A DNA stretch of 64,000 bases, taken from CAYOKT01 sp964404605. Its GTDB lineage: Bacteria > Electryoneota > Electryoneia > Electryoneales > Electryoneaceae. The notes below the pieces were generated by a model that did no database searches, had not been told where the DNA came from, and saw only the letters and a program-made list of their open reading frames with translations. Position numbers and translations under genes: made by a program. Where the stretch lies: NCBI GenBank assembly GCA_964404605.1, contig CAYOKT010000003.1, positions 1 through 64,000 of the forward strand. The letters are read 5' to 3'. How positions within the stretch are numbered: the stretch's first letter is position 1; each line of letters begins with the position of its first letter. Below are positions 43,023 through 52,830 of the stretch, in pieces.

Positions 43023-44296
43023 CGAGAGCGAAAACCGGCGCGGCCCGTTGCGGGCCTGGGAGCACCTCCGGCGGCGGGGCGGGATTCCCGCACGGCGTGG
43101 TGTTCGTCGCGCTGCTCCTCGTCGTCCTGCTGCCCGTCGCTCTCTTCGCCGGTGGGTTCGCGGACGCCGTGCGGGGCTATGTCCCCCTCGAGGACTCCCG
43201 GCGCTACATGGACCAGCCCGAAGGCGCGGTGCGCAATGTCATCCTCCTCATCGGGGACGGCATGGGGCTCGGCCACATCACCCTCAGCCAGTATGCCGCC
43301 GTGGGGCCGGAGGGCAGGTTGTACATCGAGGCCATGCCGGTCGCCGGGTTGGTGACGACCAACGCGGCCGATGAGCTGATCACCGATTCCGGCGCCTCCG
43401 CGACGGCGATGGCCACGGGGCGCAAGACGAACAACGGCTGGATCTCCATCGCCCCGGACGGCGACACCCTGGCGACCGTGCTCGAGATGGCGCGGGAGGC
43501 CGGCATGGGCACGGGAATCGTCGTCACCTGTTCCGTGACCCACGCCACCCCGGCCTGCTTCGCCGCGCACCAGAGGTCCCGGGCGTGGGAGACGCGCATC
43601 GCGGAGGACCTCGCGGCGAGCGGGGTGGATGTCCTCCTCGGCGCCGGCTGGAAGTACTTCCGCCCCGCGGGCTTTCCGGGTTCGGTGAGGGCGGATGACC
43701 GGGACCTCCTCCGTGAGATGGGGGAGAGGGGATACGCCCGGGTGAGCACACGCGCGCAACTCCTCGCGGTGGACCGTGCGCCCGTGGTCGGGCTCTTCGC
43801 CGAGGAGGCGATGACCACCCACCCTCCCGAGCCGAGCCTCTCGGAGATGACCCAAAAGGCGATTACTCTCCTGCAAAAGAATGAAAGCGGCTTTTTCCTG
43901 ATGGTCGAGGGAAGCCAGATTGACTGGGCGGCGCACGAGCACGACGCCGCCGGGGTGGTCCGCCAGACCCTGCAGTTCGACCTCGCGGTGCGCGATGCAC
44001 TGGAATTCGCCCGCGGGGACGGCCGGACGCTGGTACTTGTCACCGCGGACCATGAGACCGGCGGGCTCGAGGTCGTCGGGGGCGGCCGGGACGGGTCCGG
44101 CCTCGAAATCGCTTGGGCGACCGGCGGCCACACGCCGTTGCCCGTCCCCATATTTGCTTACGGTCCCGGCGCGGAAAAATTCGGCCGGATGATCGACGAT
44201 ACGGACATCGCCCGGGAGATCATGCGGGCGCTCGGCTTTGTAGCCCATGCATCCCGCGAGATTCACCCGGAGGAAAAGGCTGTTTCAGGGGGATGA
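43019..44296 (+). CDS. Alkaline phosphatase (PhoA superfamily)
   Basis: A 425-residue exported metallo-phosphatase with an N-terminal hydrophobic signal (about 26-45). VILLIGDGMG carries the first metal-binding Asp, TDSGASATAMATG the nucleophilic Ser and metal ligands, VEGSQIDWAAHEHD further zinc ligands, and ADHETGG and GGHT the remaining ones. It releases phosphate from phosphomonoesters in the periplasm or at the surface. The GTG at 43019 overlaps the stop of the surface-protein gene, so the two are translationally coupled. The extra ~25 residues before the signal make the exact start uncertain. The gene context suggests use of extracellular organic phosphate. Confidence 0.92.
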   Translation: MTRAKTGAARCGPGSTSGGGAGFPHGVVFVALLLVVLLPVALFAGGFADAVRGYVPLEDSRRYMDQPEGAVRNVILLIGDGMGLGHITLSQYAAVGPEGRLYIEAMPVAGLVTTNAADELITDSGASATAMATGRKTNNGWISIAPDGDTLATVLEMAREAGMGTGIVVTCSVTHATPACFAAHQRSRAWETRIAEDLAASGVDVLLGAGWKYFRPAGFPGSVRADDRDLLREMGERGYARVSTRAQLLAVDRAPVVGLFAEEAMTTHPPEPSLSEMTQKAITLLQKNESGFFLMVEGSQIDWAAHEHDAAGVVRQTLQFDLAVRDALEFARGDGRTLVLVTADHETGGLEVVGGGRDGSGLEIAWATGGHTPLPVPIFAYGPGAEKFGRMIDDTDIAREIMRALGFVAHASREIHPEEKAVSGG

Positions 44297-44411
44297 AACC
44301 CGGCACTGTGCCGGATAAACATTCGAGGATGCAGAGGATCAAGAAGAAGGGGACGGCTCCCCGTTCCGGGGGACGTCGAAACGTTGAGGAGAGTTCGGGA
44401 GGACAGGAAAA

Positions 44412-47165
44412 ATGCGAAGAGGTTTGATACTGTTTATCGCGCTGCTTCTGCTCGCCCCCGCGGCATGGGCGCAGATTACCGCGATCAGCGACATCCAGAC
44501 GGTCCCTGATCCGGAAGCGGATGACGCCAGTCCACTGGTCGGTCAGACGGTGACCATCCAGGGCTGGGTCACCTTCGAGTCGATGTCGATGGGAGGCAAC
44601 AAGTTTTATGTTGCCGATGCGCCGGGGGCCTGGAGCGGCATCTACGTGTACACCGGCGACACCGATTACGAACTCGGCTTCGGCTGGGAGGTCGAGGTTA
44701 CCGGTGAGGTGACCGAGTATTACGGCCTGACCGAGTTCGACGCCAGCGCCGGCACGGTCACCGTACTCAGCGACTCGGTCGATTGGACCAACCTGCCGGC
44801 TGCCGTGGCTTACACGGATGTGACTCTCGCCGAGTTGCAGACCGTGGCCGGCGCCGAGCCGTACGAGAGCGTGCTGATCAGGATCTCCGACCCCGGCCTG
44901 AACTGCGTCGAGGCCCCGAACAACTTCGGCGAGTGGGACATCGGTGACGGAACCAACAGCGTCGCGGTGGACAACCCCGCCGACGCCGTATTCGGCTACT
45001 ATTTCGACCCCGTCGTCGACATGCCGTTCGAGTATGTGCAGGGTGTGTTGAACTACACCTACTCCGAGTACAAGATCCTGCCGGAGATCGCGCACGACCT
45101 GAAGGTCGCCGAGGACCCGGACAGCGGCTGGTACACCCCGATCTGGTGGTTCCAGCAGGTCCGCCCGATGGACATGGCTCCGGTGGAGGATGCCAACGGC
45201 ACATGGGCGGCTCGCGACGAGTCCTACTCCAGCTCGGCCCGGTATGACGGCCAGGTGGACCCGGACACGGTGACGATTCACGGCATCGTGACCATGCCCT
45301 CCGGTCTCTCCTACGCCGGCGCCGGGGTCAAGTTCATCTTCTCCGATTATGACACCCCGCTGGAGGGCGCCCCGTGGAGCGCGGTGCTCTCCTATGACCC
45401 CGACTCGACCACCTTCCCGCAGCTCTTCGTGGGAGATGAAATCGTCGTCACCGGGTATATTTCCGAGTACAACACCAGCCAGTCGAACATGACTGAGCTC
45501 TTCGTCACCGAGCCGGTGCAGTTCCTCTCCCCGGCGAACCCGGTGCCGGAGCCGGTCCCGTTGACCACGGCGGAGGTTCGCGATCCGCAGATCGTCGAGC
45601 AGTACGGCACCGTGTTCATCAAGGTGTACAACAGCTCTGTGACCAACGACAACCTGAACTTCGAGCTGTTCGCGATCGACGATGACCTCGGTGATGATGT
45701 CTTCTCCGCGCTGGTGGACGACGATTCCGACTCGATGACCGGCTACCAGGTTCCGCCCATCGGCACCCTGATCGACAGCCTGTGGGGCTGGATCTATCAC
45801 CACTACGGCTCGATGGACCCGGCCACGGAGTTCGACTGGGCGTACAAGATTGAACCGCTGTACCCGGCGGATATCGTCATCGGCGAGGGCCCGCCCAACT
45901 TCCTCAGCGTCGCACGCGACCCCGGCACCCCGGGCGCGGACGAAGTGGTGACGGTGGATGCGAGCATTTCGGACAACAGCGCCGTGATCTCCGCATCGAT
46001 CATGTATCGCATCGCGGACGGCGACTGGCAGGAAGCGGCGATGACGAACGTCGGCGGCATCGACTGGGAGGGCGAGATTCCCGCCCAGCCCGCCGGTACC
46101 GACATCTGGTACTACCTCGTCGCCGAGGACGACAACAGCACCACGACCACCTCGCCGTCGGACATCGAAACGGAGCTGTACGGCTATGTCACCAACGGCA
46201 CGGACCTCACCATCCAGGATGTCCAGTACACCGTCTTCGAGTACGGCCCGAGCCGGTATGAAGGTTACCAGGTGACGGTCAGCGGTGTTGTCACGGACCT
46301 CGCGGTCAACGCCGCGGAGTTCGGGAACTCCACCTACGGGAACTGCTACTTCATCCAGACCGGCACCGATGCTCCGTTCAGCGGCCTCGCGGTGATGATC
46401 CCGGAAGGGATCGCGACTCCCGCGATGGGCGACGAGATCACGGTGACCGGCACGATCGACGAGAGTGGTGAAGGCGACTGGAACTTCAAGTGGGGCAACC
46501 TCACCCGGATGGTGGATGTGATCGGCGCCACGATCGATGCCAGCGGCCAGAGCTACGAGACCTACGATGTCACCTGCGCGGAGGTGAACGCCGCCCTCGA
46601 GTCCTACGAGAGCGTGGTGGTCAAGTTCACCGATGCGGAGATCACCTCGGTCAACTCGTACGACTGGACTTTCACCGACGCTTCCGGCGAGACCATGCTG
46701 CTGGATGACGACATGCTCCCGGACGGCGACCCGGCGCTCGACCTCCTGGATGCGGCGGACGTGGGAACCACGTTCGACATCGTCCAGGGTGTTCTCGTCT
46801 ACACCTTCGGTTCGTGGAAGGTCGAACTCCGCGACCAGGGTGACCTCGGGGTGGAGGGTGTGAGCGACGAGGCGGCTACCCTGCCGACCGAGTTCGCCCT
46901 CGAGCAGAACTACCCGAACCCGTTCAACCCGTCCACCACCATCAGCTATGCCGTGCCGGTGGCGGGGAACGTGAAGGTTCTCGTCTACAACCATCTCGGC
47001 CAGCTCGTGCGTACCCTTGTCGATGCCGATCAGCGCGCGGGAAGCTACTCGGTCTACTGGAACGGCCGGAATGAGGCCGACGCTCCGGTGGCTTCCGGGA
47101 CCTACTTCCTCCGCCTGGTGGCCGACAATCGCCAGCTGGTCCGCAAGATGGTGCTGGTGAAGTAA
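44412..47165 (+). CDS. Secreted multi-OB-fold protein with type IX C-terminal sorting domain
   Basis: A 917-residue acidic protein with signal peptide MRRGLILFIALLLLAPAAWA. Two or three OB-fold-like units are visible: QTVTIQGWVTF...VEVTGEVTEYYGLTEF (about 40-150), DTVTIHGIVTM...IVVTGYISEYN (about 280-370) and YQVTVSGVVTD (about 615-720). These resemble the nucleic-acid-binding-like OB modules found in secreted nucleases of this group. An Ig-like unit (about 495-580) lies between. The tail NYPNPFNPSTTISYAVP ... LVRKMVLVK is the classic Por sorting signal. No nuclease catalytic motif is visible, so it may bind rather than cut. The ATG at 44412 follows AGGA. Confidence 0.8.
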   Translation: MRRGLILFIALLLLAPAAWAQITAISDIQTVPDPEADDASPLVGQTVTIQGWVTFESMSMGGNKFYVADAPGAWSGIYVYTGDTDYELGFGWEVEVTGEVTEYYGLTEFDASAGTVTVLSDSVDWTNLPAAVAYTDVTLAELQTVAGAEPYESVLIRISDPGLNCVEAPNNFGEWDIGDGTNSVAVDNPADAVFGYYFDPVVDMPFEYVQGVLNYTYSEYKILPEIAHDLKVAEDPDSGWYTPIWWFQQVRPMDMAPVEDANGTWAARDESYSSSARYDGQVDPDTVTIHGIVTMPSGLSYAGAGVKFIFSDYDTPLEGAPWSAVLSYDPDSTTFPQLFVGDEIVVTGYISEYNTSQSNMTELFVTEPVQFLSPANPVPEPVPLTTAEVRDPQIVEQYGTVFIKVYNSSVTNDNLNFELFAIDDDLGDDVFSALVDDDSDSMTGYQVPPIGTLIDSLWGWIYHHYGSMDPATEFDWAYKIEPLYPADIVIGEGPPNFLSVARDPGTPGADEVVTVDASISDNSAVISASIMYRIADGDWQEAAMTNVGGIDWEGEIPAQPAGTDIWYYLVAEDDNSTTTTSPSDIETELYGYVTNGTDLTIQDVQYTVFEYGPSRYEGYQVTVSGVVTDLAVNAAEFGNSTYGNCYFIQTGTDAPFSGLAVMIPEGIATPAMGDEITVTGTIDESGEGDWNFKWGNLTRMVDVIGATIDASGQSYETYDVTCAEVNAALESYESVVVKFTDAEITSVNSYDWTFTDASGETMLLDDDMLPDGDPALDLLDAADVGTTFDIVQGVLVYTFGSWKVELRDQGDLGVEGVSDEAATLPTEFALEQNYPNPFNPSTTISYAVPVAGNVKVLVYNHLGQLVRTLVDADQRAGSYSVYWNGRNEADAPVASGTYFLRLVADNRQLVRKMVLVK

Positions 47166-47181
47166 CCATGATTGCACCGCC

Positions 47182-47215
47182 CGGTACCGGCGCCGCGCCT
47201 GCGGCGCCGGTACCG
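47182..47215 (+). terminator. Perfect 15-bp hairpin after the OB-fold gene
   Basis: CGGTACCGGCGCCGC (47182-47196) pairs completely with 47201-47215 around GCCT. It lies 16 bases after the stop at 47165. No T-run follows on the plus strand, so it may be a terminator of unusual type or an mRNA-stabilising end. Confidence 0.5.
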
Positions 47216-47436
47216 CGGCTGTTGCAGGGGAGCCGGCGCTCACCGTTTTCCCGGTCGAGTGCCGGCGGATATCGAAAAACGGAAGTGTGTAGCTGCCCCC
47301 CGAAGTCCGGGCCGTTCGGTCCGGCTCTATGGGAGCGGCAGGCGCGGTCCGCGCGGTACTCTTTCCGCCGGGTGGGGGGTCGGAGTGCGGGCTCCCGTCC
47401 GGGCGGGGGGAAGGGGTGAGTTGTTCAGGGTGTGAG

Positions 47437-48936
47437 ATGAAGAGGGTGTTTCTCCATCGGATCTTTCCGGTTTCGGTCCTTCTCGCGGCGCTTCTCTTCG
47501 GCCTCTCCGGCTGCGGAGAGAAGACTCCGGTGGACGCGAACGGTCTGCCCGGAGGCGGGAAGAGTCCGGCCGGGAATCTGCCCCCGGAAACCTATCTCAG
47601 CCTCGATTTCGCCCCGGACGCCCGGCCCGACACCAGCTCCAGCCGCAAGCGCATGAACTGGTGGGGTGAGGACGAGGACGGCCGCGTCGTCGGCTACTAT
47701 TATCGCTGGGGCAAGCTGATCTACGAGGTGACGGATACGACGACGGCGGACAGCGGTTTCGTCGTCGAGGACACCCTGTGGACCGACACCGAGTGGGTCG
47801 AGACGACGGACGAGGAGAAGGAGTTCCTCGTCCCCATCCGGTCCAGCTCCGCGACCTTCACCTTCCAGGTCAAGGCGGTCGACAACGACGGCGCGGAGGA
47901 TCCCACCCCGGCGACGATCAGCTTCCCGGTGGTGAACAGCCGGCCCGAGGTGAGCTTCCGCATCCAGTCCAACCCGATGTCGGTCGCGGGAACCCATTAC
48001 ACCTTCACGACGCGCAGCTTCGTGTGGGACGCAACCGACCCGGACGGCAACGAGACCATCGAGCACTTCTACTACGCCCTCGACCCGGCGGAGGGGGACA
48101 CCCAGTGGGTCGAGCTGCCCGGGACCGACGCCAGTGTCACCCTGCGCGACCTCGCGCCCGGACCGCACACCTTCTGGCTGAAGGCGGCGGACGTGGCGAA
48201 CTTCGAGTCGGGGCGGATCCACTTCCCCGACTCCACCGTCGCCACCGACCCGGAGGAGTGGGTCGTCAAGGTGCCGGTGGGCAGGTATCTCATCGTCGAT
48301 GACTACGAACTCGACGCCCAGAACGTGCACCTGGACTTCTACCGGGCCATCTTCGACTCGCTCTACGGGGTGGAGGGGGAGGCCTATTCGACCTGGGAGA
48401 TCATCGACCTGCCCTATGTCACGGTGGACATCACCGAGACCCTGCTGGCCTTCGACCGGGTGCTCTGGTTCTCCTATTACGGCCAGCCGAAGCTGCGGCA
48501 GGCCTTCAACTCGATGTACAGCTTCATCAACTCTTCCGACAAGCGCATGTTCCTGACCACGATGAGCGTGGACACGAGCATGGTCCTCGACCTGGCGGAC
48601 AGCCTGTGGACCGCCGTCCCCTATCGGCTGACCACGACTCCCGCCGACACGCTGAGGTTGATCCCGCAGGATGTCACCGCGCTGCCCGTCCTCGCGATGC
48701 CGTCCAATTCGATCATCGGCCGCCCGGTGATCGCCTTCCGGCCGGCGGAAGGGGTGAGGGTGATCTATCACCTGGACGAGAGCACCAGCACGCCGCCCCA
48801 GTACCAGGGGACGCCCGTCATCGGGCTCGCCCGCGCGGACCGGTCGTACGCCTTCATCAGCGTGCCGATGCAGGTGTTCCTCTCGCGGCCGGCCGTGGGA
48901 GAAGTGATCCGGGTTCTCTTCGAGGAAGATTACTGA
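47437..48936 (+). CDS. Lipoprotein with Ig/FnIII-like domains, unknown function
   Basis: A 499-residue protein with a lipobox LSGC at residue ~24-27, so it is anchored by lipid. Beta-rich modules (about 45-260; KRMNWWGEDEDGRVVGYYYRW and RSFVWDATDPDGNETIEHFYYALD look like fibronectin/Ig-type repeats) are followed by an alpha/beta C-terminal half starting VGRYLIVDDYELDAQNVHLDFYRAIFDSLYG. I cannot assign a family to that half. It overlaps the receptor gene by one base (TGATG). By position it could be the surface partner of the receptor, as in SusD-type systems, but it does not look like SusD itself. The ATG at 47437 follows AGGGTG. Confidence 0.75.
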   Translation: MKRVFLHRIFPVSVLLAALLFGLSGCGEKTPVDANGLPGGGKSPAGNLPPETYLSLDFAPDARPDTSSSRKRMNWWGEDEDGRVVGYYYRWGKLIYEVTDTTTADSGFVVEDTLWTDTEWVETTDEEKEFLVPIRSSSATFTFQVKAVDNDGAEDPTPATISFPVVNSRPEVSFRIQSNPMSVAGTHYTFTTRSFVWDATDPDGNETIEHFYYALDPAEGDTQWVELPGTDASVTLRDLAPGPHTFWLKAADVANFESGRIHFPDSTVATDPEEWVVKVPVGRYLIVDDYELDAQNVHLDFYRAIFDSLYGVEGEAYSTWEIIDLPYVTVDITETLLAFDRVLWFSYYGQPKLRQAFNSMYSFINSSDKRMFLTTMSVDTSMVLDLADSLWTAVPYRLTTTPADTLRLIPQDVTALPVLAMPSNSIIGRPVIAFRPAEGVRVIYHLDESTSTPPQYQGTPVIGLARADRSYAFISVPMQVFLSRPAVGEVIRVLFEEDY

Positions 48937-51695
48937 TGGGCACCTGTCCGCGCCGCATCGGCCTCGCGCTGCTGATCGTCCTGGCGGCCCTGCTGCCGGC
49001 CGGAAGGGCGTTCGCCTTCGCCCGGATCACCGGGCGGGTGACCGACGCCGGCAACGGGGAACCCCTGCCCGGGGTCAACATCGTCGTCAAGGGAACCTAC
49101 CTCGGGAGTTCGAGCGATCTCGACGGGCGGTACTACATCGTCGGGGTCCGGCCGGGCAGCTACGACCTCCAGGCGAGCTTCGTCGGCTACAAGGTCGCGC
49201 TGAAGACGAACATCATCGTCAGGGACAACGAAGAGGTGGTGGTCGACTTCAATATGGAGCCCACCGTGCTCGCCCTCGGGCAGGAGATCGTGATCATCGG
49301 CGAGAAGCCGCTGATCGACGTGGACGAGACCGCCACGTCGCGCACCATCGGCAGCGAGGACATCGCCGGGCTGGCGGTCGAGGGGATCAACGACATCCTG
49401 CAGCAGCAGGTCGGCGTGGTCCGCGAGAACAACGAGATCCACATCCGCGGCGGGCGGGCGGACGAAAACCTCTACATCATCGACAACCTGTCGGTGAAGG
49501 ACCCCATCAGCGGCCAGGGGCTGGGCATCTACATCTCCGCCGATGCGATCAAGGAACTCGAGGTGATCACCGGCGGGTTCAACGCCGAATGGGGCCAGGC
49601 GATGAGCGGCCTGGTCAACGTGGAGACGAAGGAGGGCGGCGACAGGTTCTCCGGCTCCCTGTCCGCCAAGTGGGACAATCTCGCCGGCTGGCCGGAGCAG
49701 CACCAGAACGCCGCGAACACGGAATTCTCCCTCGGCGGCCCGGAGCTGCTGACCAACTACCTCCTCCCGGTCGCCGGGCTGAAACTCCCCGGCGAGACCA
49801 CCTTCTTCCTCAACGGCTACGGTTTCGTGACCAACACCTACCTGCCCAAATCGCCGGTGGGGCTTGTCCCCCGGGTGGAGAGCTACGACCCCTTCGCCCT
49901 CCGGGAGGAGAACAACTGGTCCGTCCTCGGGAAGGTGACCTACAAACCGACCCGCATCTTCAAGGTCTCCTACAGCTATGGCCGCAGCCTGAGGATCAAC
50001 CAGGGGTACTTCGACGCCCTCGTCGAGGACAAGGAATACTTCCCGCTGAAGTTCATGAACATCCTCGACAAGTACAACACGATCACCCGTGACGGCATCC
50101 AGCAGACCTTCAATCTGACGCATACCCTGAGCAACCGGACCTTCTACGAGCTGACCCTCGGCAATTTCTACAACCAGGTCTCCTCCCAGTCCGGGCGCAA
50201 GGACTGGACGGAATATGTCCGCCCGGTGGACACCGAGCCGGTCTTCTACGACATCGGCCCGGACGGGGAGGTCTTCGTCCGCGCGGGGGACGGGCTGTGG
50301 GACAACGGCAACGGCAACCTGTGGCACGACCACTACAATGACACCTGGCAGCTCAAGGCGAAGATCACCAGCCAGGTCCACCCGAAGCACCAGATCAAGG
50401 CCGGCCTGGAGTACGAGCAGACGAAGCTGCAACTGCTCAGCATCCATGACCCCTGGATCGCCTCGACGGATCTCGGCGGGGATTTTGACATGTACAGCGT
50501 CCTCACGGAGGACGGCGCCCTCTTCGCCCAGGACAAGATCGAGTTCAAGGGCCTGATCGCCAACGTCGGGCTTCGCTTCGACTGGTGGGCGCCGGGGCAG
50601 TATGTCGAGGACGCGATCAACGACCCGCGGGTGATCACCCTGACCCCCCAGGCACGAAGGCTGTTCGTCGAAGAGACGGACCTGGTGCTGGGCCGGCGGA
50701 TCAAGTACCACCTCAGCCCGCGCCTCGGGGTCAGCCACCCGGTCACCGACCGGGACATGCTCTTCTTCAGCTACGGCCACTTCTCGCAGCGCCCCAAGGG
50801 GGCGTATGTCTACGCCAAGCTGAAGAGTTACAGCCCCTCCACCTACCAGCTTTTCGGCAACCCCAACCTGAACCCGCAGACCACCGTGGCCTACGAAATG
50901 GGCGTCAAGCACCGGTTCAGCGGGAACCAGGTGATCGAGCTGGTGGCGTTCTACAAGGACCTGTTCGACTATGCCACCAGCTTCAAGGTCAACAGCGTCA
51001 ACCCGCGTCTCGGGACCGTCTCCTTCTACCAGTACTTCAACCTCGATTACGCCCGCGTTCGGGGGATCGAAGTGCGCTTCCGCGCCCGGCAGGGGCGTTA
51101 CCTGACGGGGAACGCGGATTTCGCCTACCAGATCGCCACCGGAAAGAGCTCCAGCGCGAACGCGGAGATCCAGGCCGCGGCGAACACGACGGTGCAGGAG
51201 AAGACCCTCGGCGAGGAGTTCCTCGCCTGGGACAAGCCGATTAATGCCAGCCTGACCCTCTGGCTGCGGATCCCGGAAGATGACCGCCCCCGCTGGTTGG
51301 GAATCCGCTGGCCGGGCAACTGGGGCGGCAGCCTCCGCTGGGAGGTGCAGAGCGGCAAGCGCTACACGCCCGCCAAGCTGGTGAACAACGGCCAGGACAT
51401 CCAGGATGACGGCGACCGGTACAGCGCCATCTCCACCTGGTGGAACACGGTGGATCTGAAGGTGTGGAAGCAGGTCCCGCTGCTCCGGTCGATGAAGATG
51501 AGATTCTTCATCGAAGCGATCAACCTGTTCAACTTCAAGCTCCCGAACCGGATCAACCCCCTGACCGGCGAGCCCTACGAATACGGGGATCCGGCGCCGC
51601 GGTCCTGGGAGAACGAGCAGGGGTTCATCATTATCGATCCGAGCCGCTGGAAGGCCCCGCGGCAGGTGTATTTCGGCTTTTCGTTCAGGTTCTGA
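48936..51695 (+). CDS. TonB-dependent receptor with carboxypeptidase-regulatory N-terminal domain
   Basis: A 919-residue outer-membrane receptor. Signal peptide (about 1-27), a CarboxypepD_reg-like beta domain (about 28-112; ITGRVTDAGNGEPLPGVNIVVKGTYLGSSSDLDGRY), plug (about 120-235; YIIDNLSVKDPISGQGLGIYI, IKELEVITGGFNAEWGQAMSG) and a large barrel to the C-terminal FGFSFRF. It imports a bound substrate using the TonB system; ligand unknown. The ATG at 48936 shares one base with the lipoprotein stop and follows GAGGAAG. The PorV-like gene begins one base after its stop. Confidence 0.93.
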   Translation: MGTCPRRIGLALLIVLAALLPAGRAFAFARITGRVTDAGNGEPLPGVNIVVKGTYLGSSSDLDGRYYIVGVRPGSYDLQASFVGYKVALKTNIIVRDNEEVVVDFNMEPTVLALGQEIVIIGEKPLIDVDETATSRTIGSEDIAGLAVEGINDILQQQVGVVRENNEIHIRGGRADENLYIIDNLSVKDPISGQGLGIYISADAIKELEVITGGFNAEWGQAMSGLVNVETKEGGDRFSGSLSAKWDNLAGWPEQHQNAANTEFSLGGPELLTNYLLPVAGLKLPGETTFFLNGYGFVTNTYLPKSPVGLVPRVESYDPFALREENNWSVLGKVTYKPTRIFKVSYSYGRSLRINQGYFDALVEDKEYFPLKFMNILDKYNTITRDGIQQTFNLTHTLSNRTFYELTLGNFYNQVSSQSGRKDWTEYVRPVDTEPVFYDIGPDGEVFVRAGDGLWDNGNGNLWHDHYNDTWQLKAKITSQVHPKHQIKAGLEYEQTKLQLLSIHDPWIASTDLGGDFDMYSVLTEDGALFAQDKIEFKGLIANVGLRFDWWAPGQYVEDAINDPRVITLTPQARRLFVEETDLVLGRRIKYHLSPRLGVSHPVTDRDMLFFSYGHFSQRPKGAYVYAKLKSYSPSTYQLFGNPNLNPQTTVAYEMGVKHRFSGNQVIELVAFYKDLFDYATSFKVNSVNPRLGTVSFYQYFNLDYARVRGIEVRFRARQGRYLTGNADFAYQIATGKSSSANAEIQAAANTTVQEKTLGEEFLAWDKPINASLTLWLRIPEDDRPRWLGIRWPGNWGGSLRWEVQSGKRYTPAKLVNNGQDIQDDGDRYSAISTWWNTVDLKVWKQVPLLRSMKMRFFIEAINLFNFKLPNRINPLTGEPYEYGDPAPRSWENEQGFIIIDPSRWKAPRQVYFGFSFRF

Positions 51696-51696
51696 G

Positions 51697-52830
51697 ATGA
51701 GCGATCGTGGCAGGGGAGAGCGCGGCGCCGGCCGCCGCGGAGGCAGCCGCTCGGCGCTGGTCTTCGGGCTTGTCCTCCTCCTGGGGACGGCCGGGACCGT
51801 GCGGGCGCAGTCGCTGATCCCGATCCTCGGCGGGCAGCGGGTCGGCACCTCCTCGATGACCTTCCTCAAGATCCCGGTCGGCGCGCGGGCGGAGGCGATG
51901 GGAGGGGCCTACGTCGCCATCGCCAACGACCCCTTCGCGGTGTTCTGGAATCCCGCGGGCGTCGCCCAGGTCCGCAACCGCTGGCAGGGCAAGTTCGTCG
52001 TCGACCCCGAGCGCACCCCGGAAGGCGTGAAGGGACCTGCCACCGGCCTGGCGCACCTCTACCGCGGCGCGCGGGCGTTCGGGGTGGTGCACATCGACTG
52101 GCTGGCGGACATCGACTATGATGCCCTCTCCTTCGTGCAGCCGCTGCCGGTCGGGGTTCTCGCGCTCAGCGCCGCGACCCTGACCACGGCGGACATGGAG
52201 ATCACCACCGAGTTCCACCCGGACGGCACCGGTGAGTACTTCAGTTATGGCGACGCCCTCTTCGGCCTCAGCTATGCCCTCGCGATGACGGATAACTTCT
52301 CATGGGGGGTGACGGTCAAGTACGCCCGCGAGGACCTCGCCGGGTACCTGCTGGAAAACGTGATGCTCGACTTCGGCACCTATTACTGGACCGGGTACCG
52401 TGACCTCCGCCTCGGGGTGGCGCTGGTGCACTTCGGGCCGAACTCGAAGCCGGAGGGAACCTATACCCGGGTCGATGAGAACGGCATCGAGTACGAGGAC
52501 AATTTCAAGGCGTACAGCCCGCCCACCGAGTTCCGTCTCGGCGCGGCGATGACCCTCCTCGCCGCCGGGCCGCACAAGTTTCTCGGCTCGTTGCAGCTCA
52601 ACCACCCGGTGGACAACGCGGAGAACCTGAAGCTGGGCGCGGAGTACGGCTTCCGCGGGATGCTGTTCCTCCGCGGCGGGTTGAAGGTCAACACGGACGA
52701 GGACCGCTGGGCCGTCGGGGGAGGGGTGCGGGTTCCCTGGCGCGGCTTCGCGCTCAACTTCGATTACAGTTATACCGATTTCGGCATCCTGGATCAGTCC
52801 CAGCGCATCAGCGTCGGGCTGACGTTCTGA
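51697..52830 (+). CDS. PorV/UPF0164-like outer-membrane protein
   Basis: A 377-residue protein with a signal peptide (about 15-37). The barrel begins TSSMTFLKIPVGARAEAMGGAYVAIANDPFAVFWNPAG, the PorV/PorQ signature, and ends in SVGLTF with the terminal Phe typical of barrels. PorV-type proteins shuttle type IX cargo to the surface attachment machinery. Together with two sorted proteins upstream in the same direction, it may serve their release. It starts one base after the receptor stop and overlaps the next gene by one base (TGATG). Predicted barrel-type protein without TPR, unlike the fusion at 20530-22005. Confidence 0.85.
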   Translation: MSDRGRGERGAGRRGGSRSALVFGLVLLLGTAGTVRAQSLIPILGGQRVGTSSMTFLKIPVGARAEAMGGAYVAIANDPFAVFWNPAGVAQVRNRWQGKFVVDPERTPEGVKGPATGLAHLYRGARAFGVVHIDWLADIDYDALSFVQPLPVGVLALSAATLTTADMEITTEFHPDGTGEYFSYGDALFGLSYALAMTDNFSWGVTVKYAREDLAGYLLENVMLDFGTYYWTGYRDLRLGVALVHFGPNSKPEGTYTRVDENGIEYEDNFKAYSPPTEFRLGAAMTLLAAGPHKFLGSLQLNHPVDNAENLKLGAEYGFRGMLFLRGGLKVNTDEDRWAVGGGVRVPWRGFALNFDYSYTDFGILDQSQRISVGLTF

